From a virus, in the IMG/VR virus record IMGVR_UViG_3300025872_000036, positions 1 to 64,000 of that record: DNA of 64,000 nt; one strand, 5' to 3'. Under the pieces are notes generated by a model. The model searched no databases, was not told the origin of the DNA, and was given only the letters and a program-made list of their open reading frames with translations. Positions 36,368 through 46,015 of this stretch are shown one piece after another (position 1 is the first letter of the stretch; each line of letters opens with the position of its first letter). A program made the position numbers and the translations under genes.

Positions 36368-37621
36368 ATGAATAAAGACATACACGGATATTATGTAGTA
36401 AACAATCAAAAATTTCATTCTAAAGTTCAAGCACTAATTTGTGCATCTAAACTACTCAATAAAATAAATGAAAAAATTAGTGAATCAAGTTTCAAGATAG
36501 AAGATCCTAAAATTTTGATAAAATGGAATTTTAATGATGAGGTTTTTCAAGCGTATAATTGGAAAATTGAACCAGAAGAAGATCTAGATACTCTCTATCA
36601 CAGAAGAGCACTACAACTTAGACAAAAATATGATCATATTATTGTTTATTATAGTGGTGGTTCTGATAGTCATAATATGATAATGTCTTTTTTAAATCAA
36701 AATTTATTCATAGATGAGATCATTGTTCATCATGTAAATTCTGGAATAAAAATTCTTGAAAATTTAGAAATGAGTAATGTTGATGCAAGAATACAACCTT
36801 TAACTGAGACAAAACTGCAATTATTTCCCAGATTAAAAGAAATATCGAGTTTATCTCCAAAAACAAAGATAAAGATATTTGATACGACCAATCACACGAT
36901 TGAAAACTTTTCAAACAAGCAAGACGGAAGCTGGGTATTGAACGTTAGAGAAGAGTTGAATCCCATAGATTCCGCAAAATATAATTTTGTTTCTTTTGAT
37001 GAATACAAGACAATTGTTGAAAAGAATGAAAAAATAGGAATACTGGTTGGCCTTGATAAGCCAAGATTAAAGATTAGAAATAAAAAAATACATTTGTGTT
37101 TTATAGATAGAACCTACAACATGAATTTATTTTATCCTGAAATAGAAAAATACTCAAACGCTCAAATTGAATTTTTTTATTCTAGTCCTGATGCATGTGA
37201 TTTGATTTGTAAACAATCACATGCATTAAAAAAATGGGTTTTGTCTTCCAAACAAAATATATTGTCATTAACTGAAGATTATGAACCAGATTTCTTTGAA
37301 AAAACAAAAGAGAAAATATTAACATTAAATAGACTCTCCAGACTCTTTTTTGAAGAAAACGCAAGACTTTTATTGTATCCAAATACTTGGAAAAAAGATT
37401 GGTTTCAAGCAAAGAAATCAACTCTAAATTGGAATTCGGAAGCGGATCTTTGGTTTCATAATCGCTTCGATGCAAATTCTTTGCATGGATCTTGTTGGAG
37501 AAATTCGATCAGATATGTAAGACAAAGAATTAATGAACAGTTTTTGGTAAAGTTTGATGATACAACAGGATATGATGGTTTTTGTGAGTATTCAAAATAT
37601 TATGAAATAGGAAATATTTAA
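36368..37621 (+). CDS. PP-loop ATP-pyrophosphatase-like protein, copy 1
   Basis: A 417-aa protein with a PP-loop (IIVYYSGGSDSHNMI, near residues 94-108) of N-type ATP pyrophosphatases, which activate a substrate by adenylation before amide, thiol or nitrile formation. It shares the layout (RAxQxRxxYDxxVxxYSGG and a later KQ-H pattern) with the next protein, so the two are paralogs. Its stop overlaps the next start (TAATG). It belongs to the same cassette as the radical SAM protein. Confidence 0.8.
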   Translation: MNKDIHGYYVVNNQKFHSKVQALICASKLLNKINEKISESSFKIEDPKILIKWNFNDEVFQAYNWKIEPEEDLDTLYHRRALQLRQKYDHIIVYYSGGSDSHNMIMSFLNQNLFIDEIIVHHVNSGIKILENLEMSNVDARIQPLTETKLQLFPRLKEISSLSPKTKIKIFDTTNHTIENFSNKQDGSWVLNVREELNPIDSAKYNFVSFDEYKTIVEKNEKIGILVGLDKPRLKIRNKKIHLCFIDRTYNMNLFYPEIEKYSNAQIEFFYSSPDACDLICKQSHALKKWVLSSKQNILSLTEDYEPDFFEKTKEKILTLNRLSRLFFEENARLLLYPNTWKKDWFQAKKSTLNWNSEADLWFHNRFDANSLHGSCWRNSIRYVRQRINEQFLVKFDDTTGYDGFCEYSKYYEIGNI

Positions 37622-38895
37622 TGATCGATAAAGATAATCCGTACTATTATTACTATAGTAAAAACAACACGACATATTTAAGTAAATTTGATGTGCTTAA
37701 GTCTGAACCGGATGTGTTTTCAAAAACAAGAATATTTTTTCATATTCCAAATATTGAAAAATCGTTTAGTGAAATGAATTTATATGAAGAGCCAATTGAA
37801 GATCTACAAAAACTTTACTTGGATAGAGCGATTCAAATAAGAAATAACTATGATTACGTTGTGTTGTTTTATAGTGGCGGCGCTGACAGTCATTGCATAC
37901 TAGAAACTTTTATGTTAAATAATATTTTTTTAGATGAAATTGTAATATTTGATATGTTTGATACTACAACAAAAAAACAAATAGAAATTGAAGATAGTGA
38001 AAAATTTTTATATTTGAATGCTGAAGGTCGCGGTCATGAAATTGAAAAATCAGCAATACCTTTGGCAAAGTATTTTGTTGAGAATTTTTCACCACGCACT
38101 AAAATAACTTATTTTCCTAAAATGCAAGAAGAGCATCTTCGTTTTTGGAACAATTTGAGTAAAAATAGTTTTCATGAGAATCTAGATTCAAACGTTACAG
38201 AGTTGATTATAAATAGACCTGTTTTTCGTATTAGAGACACAAATGTCTTCAATCCAGATTGGAAAAAACTAAAACAAAATAAAAAAGTTGTTCATCTCTG
38301 GGGAAGAGAAAAACCAGCAATTCGTTATGATGATCATGGGTTTTATTTTTTCTTCAACGATTCTTTATTTCACACCACATTTGATAATAAATATGATCTA
38401 ACAACAGACGGTCTACCAACATATCATGAATATTTTCATATACATCCAAGTTCCGCAAAATTGTTTTTAAAACAAGCACACATGTTGGTTAATAAATTAC
38501 CGAAAAGTTTTTTTTATGAAGATAAAAAAATGATATTAGATACAAGATATTACCAAAATAAAGTTTCTGATATCATTTACAATTTTAAAGTAAAATTACC
38601 ATATCAAGGATTAAAATCTGAAGATCTATTTTTTGGCTATAAAAATAATCCAAACAATTATCCAAATTTTAAAAAAATTGTTGAACACGCAGGAATAAGA
38701 GCAATACAAGCATGGCCAAGCATTATGAAATTTTTCATTGACAATAAGAACTTGACTGCAATTGAAAATCATGATAACTTTAAAAAGTTTATCTATGATA
38801 ATTTTTTTATACAGACAAAAAACAAGAGTTTTAATGTGTTTAATGATTTAACAACTTTGTGCATAACTAACAAATTTTATTTTAAAAAATGCTAG
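37621..38895 (+). CDS. PP-loop ATP-pyrophosphatase-like protein, copy 2
   Basis: A 424-aa paralog of the previous gene, with YVVLFYSGGADSHCIL as PP-loop. The C-terminal halves are aligned (SPDACDLICKQSHAL versus HPSSAKLFLKQAHML). The two copies may form a heteromer or act on successive substrates. It overlaps the TctA start by 7 nt. Confidence 0.8.
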   Translation: MIDKDNPYYYYYSKNNTTYLSKFDVLKSEPDVFSKTRIFFHIPNIEKSFSEMNLYEEPIEDLQKLYLDRAIQIRNNYDYVVLFYSGGADSHCILETFMLNNIFLDEIVIFDMFDTTTKKQIEIEDSEKFLYLNAEGRGHEIEKSAIPLAKYFVENFSPRTKITYFPKMQEEHLRFWNNLSKNSFHENLDSNVTELIINRPVFRIRDTNVFNPDWKKLKQNKKVVHLWGREKPAIRYDDHGFYFFFNDSLFHTTFDNKYDLTTDGLPTYHEYFHIHPSSAKLFLKQAHMLVNKLPKSFFYEDKKMILDTRYYQNKVSDIIYNFKVKLPYQGLKSEDLFFGYKNNPNNYPNFKKIVEHAGIRAIQAWPSIMKFFIDNKNLTAIENHDNFKKFIYDNFFIQTKNKSFNVFNDLTTLCITNKFYFKKC

Positions 38896-40189
38896 AAATT
38901 ATATTTTCCCTATTATTGGGTATTTTTGTCGGAATACTTGTTGGATTAGCGCCTGGTGTTGGAATAACAACTTCAGTCGTTTTCATGTATGGTTTTCTCA
39001 TAGATCAGAGTTTATTGTTCAATATAATTTTTTATTCTACTCTTTTGAGCACAACACAATATTTTGGTAGTATCCCCACTTTGATATTAGGTGTTCCGGG
39101 AGAAACAACTGGACTACCATTGATGAAATTGAGAGAACAAATAATAAACGAAAACAAGTTGGAAGATGTATTATTCGGAACATCAATAGGAAGTTTTTTT
39201 GCCGCCATCTTTTCTTGTATTCTATGTTGGTATATAATTGTAAATTTTTCAAATGTACTATTCTATCTAAAAACTTATATGGTTTTGATATTTTCAGCTA
39301 TAGGTTTTATACTATCAATTGTTTTTAGTGACAACAAATTATACCAGTCTTTTTTATTTTTTGTATTTGGCTGGTTGTGTTCAAAAATAGGATTTAATAT
39401 ACAAACAAGAGAAGAGTTCTTGACTTTTAATAACATTTATCTATTTGGCGGATTGCCAACAATATCAGTCATCTTTGGCATTTATGGAATACCAAAAATA
39501 ATAGATTTTTTTAGTATCAATAAGATTGTTTTTAAGTATGATAATAATGTAAATTCTAGAAAAAAAATAATATGGGAAAACAAATTTGTAATTTTTAGAT
39601 CTTCAATTATTGGATTTTTTTCCGGATTGATACCTTTTTGCGGAAATTACATGAGTAGTTTCATAGCATTTTTTATACAAAAAAAGATCGACTCTAAAAA
39701 TTTTGTGGCTCAGGCAATAAGTTCTGAAACAGCAAACAATTCAGGATACATAGCCGTTCTTTTTCCGTTGTTGGCGGTAGGAGTTGCGATGACACCAACT
39801 GAATATATTTTTTGGATATTCTTGAGCAAGGAAACATATCAATAAGCAAAAGCAATGTAAACGAAATACTGTTTACAATTTTTATAACCTTAATGGTTGC
39901 AAATATAGTCTGCATGTTTTTTTCTTGGAAAACAATCAAATTTATCATGTCTTTCTATCAAAAAATTCATCTACTTGTTCCACTGTTTTTTATTGCTTTT
40001 GGTATTTTTACGATATATAATGCTGGTGTTCAATACTCACAAGAGATCTATTATTTGATAACTTTTTGTGTTTTTTCATTAATTGGTTTCGTGTTTAGAA
40101 GAAAAGACATGATACCATTTATTTTTGCATTCTTGCTGCAAAACAACATAGAGAATGCATTGATATATACTAAAGCATTGTATTTTTGA
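38889..40189 (+). CDS. TctA-like permease, split by a frameshift near nt 39805
   Basis: Large membrane subunit of a tripartite tricarboxylate transporter (TTT). The first frame (38889-39845) has the TctA N-terminal LLGIFVGILVGLAPGVGITT and many membrane helices, then runs out of frame. The remaining TctA C-terminal helices, ending FLLQNNIENALIYTKAL, continue in the -1 frame to 40189 (visible from 39812). The switch lies at a T6 run (about 39803-39808); one extra T would restore one 430-aa reading frame (EYIFLDILEQGNIS). So this is either a broken gene, slippage, or a homopolymer sequencing error. A TctC-like binding protein follows; no separate TctB is visible. Confidence 0.75.
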
Positions 40190-40201
40190 ATGAGGATTAT
40201 T

Positions 40202-41074
40202 ATGCGTAGATTGATTTTTACCACAATTTGCTTGCTATTGGCATCACTAAACGCATTTGCACAAGAAATACTTCTTGTAAACACTGGATCTCTTACAGGA
40301 AATGTGATGTTTTATGCCAAAGAGACATCAAAAGTTCTAGAACAAAACAACATGAAACATTCGATAAAGACAACAGGAGACAACTGTGCTTTGGGAAAAA
40401 TGCTTTGGGATAAGTCTAAAGATCCAACTTTGTTTTTTACAGGAAACAATTCCGGAAACTTGGATAAAAACATAGAAAACTGTTTCATTAATCCAACCAA
40501 CGAAAATCTTTTCTATTGGATACTGTCGTCTCCGTTTTATTTTTGTTCAAGCGGACCTGACGGTAAGACACTACAAGACTTTGTAAAGTCCGGCACATCA
40601 CATAAAGTAGTAACTGACATAATGCCAGAAATAGATGATATTTTTCAAGAAATAGACAAGAGACTAAACATAAAGACTAGATTGGTAAAAGTTGGAAACA
40701 ACGGAACAAACATATCTGTTAATATGGCCAAATCAAAAGAAGTTGATTTTACTTTTAAATCGGGCAAACTTGTTTCAAGTCAAACCGGCGGCAATTGCTT
40801 TTTCTCAACCAAAAGCACAAAGACGATAAAGACTCCTAATGAATTGTGGAACACATCTGACATATCGTTTTTGTCTTCTGATTTCTTTATAATGGGAAAA
40901 AACTTCAAAGCAAACGAAAAAGATGTAATCGTTTCATTAATTCAAAAAGCATGGAATGATAAACCATGGACAGAACTGCGAGTAAAAAGAGAACATGATG
41001 ACGACATAGTTTCGTTTTCTTCAATCTCGGAGTACAAAACAAAAATTGACATGTTACTCAAATCTTTGAGATAA
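40202..41074 (+). CDS. Periplasmic TctC-like substrate-binding protein
   Basis: A 290-aa protein with a signal peptide (MRRLIFTTICLLLASLNAFA, cut before QEI). ATG 40202 has GAGG upstream; ATG 40190 is an alternative. The mature part begins ILLVNTGSLTGNVMFYA, similar in layout to Bug/TctC receptors, and it directly follows the TctA gene. Sequence similarity to TctC is weak, so the call rests partly on position. Confidence 0.65.
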   Translation: MRRLIFTTICLLLASLNAFAQEILLVNTGSLTGNVMFYAKETSKVLEQNNMKHSIKTTGDNCALGKMLWDKSKDPTLFFTGNNSGNLDKNIENCFINPTNENLFYWILSSPFYFCSSGPDGKTLQDFVKSGTSHKVVTDIMPEIDDIFQEIDKRLNIKTRLVKVGNNGTNISVNMAKSKEVDFTFKSGKLVSSQTGGNCFFSTKSTKTIKTPNELWNTSDISFLSSDFFIMGKNFKANEKDVIVSLIQKAWNDKPWTELRVKREHDDDIVSFSSISEYKTKIDMLLKSLR

Positions 41075-41077
41075 GTC

Positions 41078-41596
41078 GTGTTTTTAGAAAAAAATATATG
41101 TGATATTTTTTTGTCTCTTTGTACAAAAGACATTGAAGTTTACAAATCGCATTTTAAAATTCATTACTCAAAAAAAAGAGATTCCACAGACATAGAAAAA
41201 AAAATCTATGAAACTTATGCTAGTCATGATAAATCGTTGTCTACAATATATTATGAATATCAATCTTTGGAATTTAATAAAAAAATACCTAAAGAATTTT
41301 ATGATTACTACAATTTTGTTGAAGAAAAATGTTATATTAAGATATTGAAAATGCCCCCAGGTAATTTCATGATACCGCATTATGACAATTATTCAGGATT
41401 GAAAAACCCCGATGCTGATGCATCTAGATTGTGGATTTCTTTGACCGAGCCAAAGTTTGGTCATCTTTTAATTATTAACGATAGGGTTTTTCATATGGTT
41501 AAACAAGGAACAGCAACTCGTTTTGAAAAAAACGAGTTGCATTTTTCAGCAAATCTTGGTTATGAAGATAGATATGTAATGTTAATAACAGGATAA
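41078..41596 (+). CDS. 2OG-Fe(II)-type hydroxylase-like protein, copy 1
   Basis: A 172-aa protein starting with GTG. IPHYDNYSG provides the HxD iron ligands, ELHFSANLG the distal His, and the following EDRY an Arg. It shares RLWISLTEPKFGH exactly with the next gene. The fold is that of aspartyl/prolyl-hydroxylase-like dioxygenases. It would oxidise the product of the upstream genes or a protein. Confidence 0.75.
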   Translation: MFLEKNICDIFLSLCTKDIEVYKSHFKIHYSKKRDSTDIEKKIYETYASHDKSLSTIYYEYQSLEFNKKIPKEFYDYYNFVEEKCYIKILKMPPGNFMIPHYDNYSGLKNPDADASRLWISLTEPKFGHLLIINDRVFHMVKQGTATRFEKNELHFSANLGYEDRYVMLITG

Positions 41597-41602
41597 CTTT
41601 AA

Positions 41603-42256
41603 ATGCATATTTTTAATGATAGTTTATCGGCAGATATATGCAATAAAATGATTAATGTTTCTGAATTTCATTATCAAAAATACGTTGTAGAATATAAAAA
41701 TCAAAAAAATATAAAATTAATTGTTAAAGATAGAAATGAAGTATCTTCAAAATTAAACGATGAATGGTCTAATTTTTATGCTAAAGATGATAGAGAGATA
41801 CTAATATCAAATGTGTGGCCAACAAAAACATTCAAAGAAATTCAAATAACAATCAATAATACAAAAAATCGCATAAATTTTGGACCATTTTATGTTCATT
41901 ATGAATTAGAAGAAATTTTTAATTTAATTCCGGATAGTTTTTTAAACAAATTCAATATGAGTAAAAATACTGCCCGAATAGTTTTAAGAAAAAACTTACC
42001 TAAAAGAATTTGGCCACCACATAGAGATTATTTTGTCTCAACTTTTTCAAAACCAATAGATAATATTATTAGATTGTGGATTTCTTTGACAGAGCCAAAA
42101 TTTGGTCATGTTCTAATTGTAGAAGACAAAATACTATATCATCTAAAACAAGGTACAGTTGTTACTTGGGATCCAAAAGAATTACATACTGGTGCAAATC
42201 TTGGAATAGAAAATAGATATTTTTTAACCATTGTCGGAGAAAGTATTCCAAAATGA
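41603..42256 (+). CDS. 2OG-Fe(II)-type hydroxylase-like protein, copy 2
   Basis: A 217-aa paralog of the previous gene with PPHRDYF as HxD, the shared RLWISLTEPKFGH, and ELHTGANLG with the distal His. It has a longer N-terminal region than copy 1. ATGA overlap with the carbamoyltransferase gene. Confidence 0.78.
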   Translation: MHIFNDSLSADICNKMINVSEFHYQKYVVEYKNQKNIKLIVKDRNEVSSKLNDEWSNFYAKDDREILISNVWPTKTFKEIQITINNTKNRINFGPFYVHYELEEIFNLIPDSFLNKFNMSKNTARIVLRKNLPKRIWPPHRDYFVSTFSKPIDNIIRLWISLTEPKFGHVLIVEDKILYHLKQGTVVTWDPKELHTGANLGIENRYFLTIVGESIPK

Positions 42257-43839
42257 AATTGTTGGCCATAACCATAGAATCGCACGATTCTAGTGCAACT
42301 TATTTTGACGGAAAAAGATTATTTTTTCATAAAGCCGAGAGAAGTCTTCAATTAAAAAGATGGCCACAATTTGCTAGAATAACTTTGAATGACGGTAAAA
42401 AAATTCCTCTAAACACAAGAGATAAAAGATCTTACGATGTGCTAAAAGGATTTTGGGAGCAAGAAGTAAAAAGAGTGTGGAATATCAATTTTTCCGATAT
42501 TGATCATGTATGGTTTGATGTTCAAGAAACAAATAGAATAGATCACCACGAGAGACATGCACAAGGTATAAATTTATTAAACTACGAAGAACCTTACGAT
42601 GCTTTTGTAATCATGGATGGATTGGGTGGAGATGCTTGGTGGAGCATTTTCAAAAAAGATAAACTATATGTCAAGGGGCACTTTGATAGTTCTGGTGGAT
42701 CCGTTGGAGTTGGTATGATGATTCTTGCTCATCAACTAATAAATGATGTTGAAGCAAGCAAAGTTATGGGATACGTTAGTTATGGAAAAATAAAAGAAGA
42801 TTTGTTAGAACATTTAAGACAAGAATATGATATGCAAAGAGTTGGATCACCCATAACATTTCATAGAAAGTGGCCAGGTGGGTTTTCAGAATTTTTGAAA
42901 AAAATGGATAGTAATGATATTGATATGAATTCTTTTGGATCAAAGGAATACTTTACAAATTTTTTCAATAATCATATGGAAATGTTCAAGATTCCTAAAA
43001 ATGTTAGTTTACAAGAACAATTAGACTATGGTAGAACGATATTTGAGAGATCTGGTGAAATTGTTTTGGAAATATTCAAAAAGTATTTGAAACCAACCGA
43101 TAAAATAGGATATGCTGGTGGGGTTGCTCAAAATGTAATATGGAATACTACTTTAAAAAAACATTTTCCAAAATTAACAGTTGTGCCATATAGTACAGAT
43201 GAAGGTTTGTCTCTGGGTATGATGGAATGCATGAGAAAAAAGTTTAATCTTCCAAAAATGTATTTTGAAAAATATCCTTTCGTAGAAAGTGATCAACATC
43301 CAAATTCAATACCAACAGAAGACACAATTAGTAAAACTGCCGATTTTCTATCTCAAGGAAAAATTGTCGCTTGGTATCAAGAAAACGGCGAGATAGGACC
43401 ACGCGCTTTGGGTAATCGATCTATATTCTTGGATCCTAGAATAGAAGACGGCAAGAATATCATAAACAAAGTAAAGAATAGAGAATCGTTTAGGCCTTTT
43501 GGTGCTTCCATTTTGGAAGAGTACGCAAAAGAATACTTCGATTTGTCATATCCAAATCCATACATGTTATATGTAGGACAAACTCAAAAAGAAAATTTAA
43601 AATGCATTACACACGTTGATGGTACATGTAGAGTTCAAACTGTAAGCAAAGATTTTCCTAGTTTTATAAGACCACTATTAGAAAACTTTTTCAATAAAAC
43701 AGGATGTCCTGTTTTGCTAAATACAAGTTTGAATATTGCAGGAAAACCAATTGCAGGAAAAATAGATGACGCAAAAAAACTTTTTGCTAGTCAACCAATC
43801 GACGTTCTTGTTATAGGAAATGAAATTTATACAAAGTGA
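42253..43839 (+). CDS. NodU/CmcH-type carbamoyltransferase
   Basis: A 528-aa protein that transfers a carbamoyl group from carbamoyl phosphate to a hydroxyl. The N-terminal Kae1-like domain has the metal-site DHHERHAQG and MDGLGGDAWW; the C-terminal YrdC-like domain has GEIGPRALGNRS, RESFRPFGAS, HVDGTCRVQTV and LLNTSLNIAGKPI. All family motifs are present. A likely tailoring step following the two hydroxylases; carbamoyltransferases also occur in cyanophages with unknown substrate. Confidence 0.93.
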   Translation: MKLLAITIESHDSSATYFDGKRLFFHKAERSLQLKRWPQFARITLNDGKKIPLNTRDKRSYDVLKGFWEQEVKRVWNINFSDIDHVWFDVQETNRIDHHERHAQGINLLNYEEPYDAFVIMDGLGGDAWWSIFKKDKLYVKGHFDSSGGSVGVGMMILAHQLINDVEASKVMGYVSYGKIKEDLLEHLRQEYDMQRVGSPITFHRKWPGGFSEFLKKMDSNDIDMNSFGSKEYFTNFFNNHMEMFKIPKNVSLQEQLDYGRTIFERSGEIVLEIFKKYLKPTDKIGYAGGVAQNVIWNTTLKKHFPKLTVVPYSTDEGLSLGMMECMRKKFNLPKMYFEKYPFVESDQHPNSIPTEDTISKTADFLSQGKIVAWYQENGEIGPRALGNRSIFLDPRIEDGKNIINKVKNRESFRPFGASILEEYAKEYFDLSYPNPYMLYVGQTQKENLKCITHVDGTCRVQTVSKDFPSFIRPLLENFFNKTGCPVLLNTSLNIAGKPIAGKIDDAKKLFASQPIDVLVIGNEIYTK

Positions 43840-43846
43840 GGAAAAT

Positions 43847-45418
43847 ATGTTTAAATTATTGACTTTTGTATTTGCTTTTATGATGTTTTTGATTTCACAG
43901 TTGGCACTTGCTCAACCGAGAGATAGAATATTAATTATTGGTGCAAATATTTCTGATGGAAAAACATACGATCCAAGTCGTCAAGCAGATTTAACAACAC
44001 CTCTTACAATTGGAAATGTATACGAGACTTTGGTTACAGCCACATCGGACAATTATGAGGTTCTAAAGCCGGCACTTGCTAAAAAGTGGGAACTTTCAAA
44101 TTCTGGTAAGTCTTGGAGATTTTATCTTCGCGACAATGCTAAGTTTTGGAACGGCGCCCCCGTCACCGCACATGATGTAAAGTTTTCATTTGATAGATTG
44201 AAGAATCTTAAAGATCAGCCAGCGGAATTTGCAGACAACATCAAGGAAATTGTCGTGCTAGACAATAATACTCTTGATATTTTTGTTGTAAATCCACAAG
44301 AATCATTGCTTCCAGTTCTAACAACTGTGTCACTTTCCGTCTTTTCAAAGAGTCAGCTTGAAGCACTCGGTGGCGTTAGTGATGTAACAGCAAAAGACAA
44401 GGATACTGCGACTAAGCATCTTGATGAAAAGTCTTACGGATCTGGTCCATATAGAATGACAAGATGGACAAGAAACGAAGTTGTTGTTCTTGAGCGTAAT
44501 CCATTTTGGCACGAACGTCTACAGTTTGATAGAGTAATCATTCGTCATATAGCTGATGGTGCTGCACAATTTTTGGCTCTTCAGAGAAATGATATTGATA
44601 TTGCATTCAATCTATCAAATGAGCAGCTTGATCTAGCAAAGAGTAGAGATTTTAGAGTTATTTCCGAACCAAGTCTTGATTATGTTTACATGGTTCTTAC
44701 AAATAGTTCTGAGTTGAATGGCGCTCTTGCAAACAAGAACGCAAGACTTGCAATTGCACATGCCATAGATTATGACGGAATCATCAAGAATCTTCTTGGG
44801 GGACATGGTGTAAGACCAGCATCAATTCTTCCAATTGGAATTGGTGGCACAACACAGGAACAAACAGAAAGATTTGGTTACAAACTGGATCTGGAAAAGG
44901 CTAAAAAGTATTTGAGCATGTCAAACAATCCAAACGGATTTGAATTTACATTCGCATATTCAACAACACCAATGTTAAGTGTCAATCCAGGACTGCTGGC
45001 TCAAAAAATGCAGGCAGATCTTGCAAAGATCAACATCAAGATGAATTTGACTCCTATGGATCAATCATCATTGGTAACACAATATAGAACTGCAAAACTG
45101 CAATCAGGTGTCGTGTCATATACGATTGATGCTCTTGATGCTAATCTTTGGACTAGACCCTTTGTTACCAGAATTGCAAAGAGAATGCATTGGGAGCCAT
45201 CAAAAGACTTCGTGAGTCTCGTTGAGATGGCAGCAGTAGAATCCAATGTTGTTCGTAGAAATGAGATGTATGAACAGTATCAAAAAAATATGGTAAATGA
45301 AGCAACTTTCATCAATATTGTTCAACCAACACTCAAGATTGCTACAAATAAGCAATTAAAGAATGTAAACTTGACTGCAGCTGGGTGGTACATGAATCTA
45401 AAAGATGTTAAAAGATGA
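43847..45418 (+). CDS. Family 5 extracellular solute-binding protein (SBP_bac_5)
   Basis: A 523-aa protein with a signal peptide (FKLLTFVFAFMMFLISQLALA, cut before QPRD) and the family pattern: YETLV, LAKKWELSNSGKSWRFYLRD, KFWNGAPVTAHDVKFS and SGPYRMTRW. Normally the periplasmic receptor of a peptide/nickel-type ABC importer. No permease or ATPase is present, so it must use host partners or act alone. ATG 43847 follows GAGGAAA. Its base composition is less AT-rich than the rest of the cassette, which suggests a separate origin. Confidence 0.9.
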   Translation: MFKLLTFVFAFMMFLISQLALAQPRDRILIIGANISDGKTYDPSRQADLTTPLTIGNVYETLVTATSDNYEVLKPALAKKWELSNSGKSWRFYLRDNAKFWNGAPVTAHDVKFSFDRLKNLKDQPAEFADNIKEIVVLDNNTLDIFVVNPQESLLPVLTTVSLSVFSKSQLEALGGVSDVTAKDKDTATKHLDEKSYGSGPYRMTRWTRNEVVVLERNPFWHERLQFDRVIIRHIADGAAQFLALQRNDIDIAFNLSNEQLDLAKSRDFRVISEPSLDYVYMVLTNSSELNGALANKNARLAIAHAIDYDGIIKNLLGGHGVRPASILPIGIGGTTQEQTERFGYKLDLEKAKKYLSMSNNPNGFEFTFAYSTTPMLSVNPGLLAQKMQADLAKINIKMNLTPMDQSSLVTQYRTAKLQSGVVSYTIDALDANLWTRPFVTRIAKRMHWEPSKDFVSLVEMAAVESNVVRRNEMYEQYQKNMVNEATFINIVQPTLKIATNKQLKNVNLTAAGWYMNLKDVKR

Positions 45419-45466
45419 AAAACTATCATGCTCAATAATCAATAAAGATTCATTCAACGGCAACAC

Positions 45467-45474
45467 TATAAATA
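45467..45474 (+). promoter_or_regulatory. T4 late promoter, perfect TATAAATA
   Basis: Perfect late consensus 34 nt before the NUDIX gene at 45509. A late promoter on a NUDIX gene fits the idea that the protein is packaged. Confidence 0.75.
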
Positions 45475-45508
45475 TAACGTCGTGTCAAGCACTTGTCAAG
45501 AGGGAAAT

Positions 45509-45949
45509 ATGAAAACACTTAGGTCTTTTTTACGCGAACAAGACAATGAAAGACAAGCAGCCGGTGCATTGTTCTATGCACAGGACACAGGTAAGTATGG
45601 TATTGCCAAGAGAAGCCAGCATTGCGATTGCCCGCATACATATTCACCAGTAGGTGGTTCAGCTGACACGAACGACAAGGATCTCATGGATACAGTCGTT
45701 CGTGAAGTTGGCGAAGAGATCGGATGCAAGATTACCAGAGATCAGCTCAAGCACATGTATACGGACTATAGCAGACCTAATTTCCAGTATCATACATTTC
45801 TTTGCACGATTCCAAAGCAATCCGAATTCATGCCAAATCTGAATTATGAAAACGATAGATTTGATTGGTTTGGCAAAGACGAGATGCCCAAGAACTTGCA
45901 TCCCGGCTTCTCAAAAATGCTCAAGGATACGCATCACAATCTTCCATAA
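45509..45949 (+). CDS. NUDIX hydrolase with capsid-targeting-type N-terminus
   Basis: A 146-aa protein. MKTLRSFLREQ resembles a capsid-targeting peptide with LRE as the cleavage site. The NUDIX box REVGEEIG follows GGSADTNDKDLMDTVV, with Asp replacing the usual first Glu. Enzymes of this fold hydrolyse nucleoside diphosphate derivatives such as NADH, ADP-ribose or capped RNA. ATG 45509 follows AGGGA; a GTG at 45482 is rejected. Late promoter upstream. Confidence 0.88.
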   Translation: MKTLRSFLREQDNERQAAGALFYAQDTGKYGIAKRSQHCDCPHTYSPVGGSADTNDKDLMDTVVREVGEEIGCKITRDQLKHMYTDYSRPNFQYHTFLCTIPKQSEFMPNLNYENDRFDWFGKDEMPKNLHPGFSKMLKDTHHNLP

Positions 45950-45992
45950 GTCGCCGAACGACGACAAATCAAAATGTCGTTGAACGACGACA
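45950..45992 (+). repeat. Two 17-nt direct repeats, operator-like
   Basis: 45950-45966 and 45976-45992 are the same 17-mer with two differences, centre spacing 26 nt, each containing GAACGACGACA. They lie in the regulatory gap before the 46105 gene and could bind a protein on successive turns. Confidence 0.5.
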
Positions 45993-46015
45993 TGCGACAA
46001 GTTGTCATGGAAATT

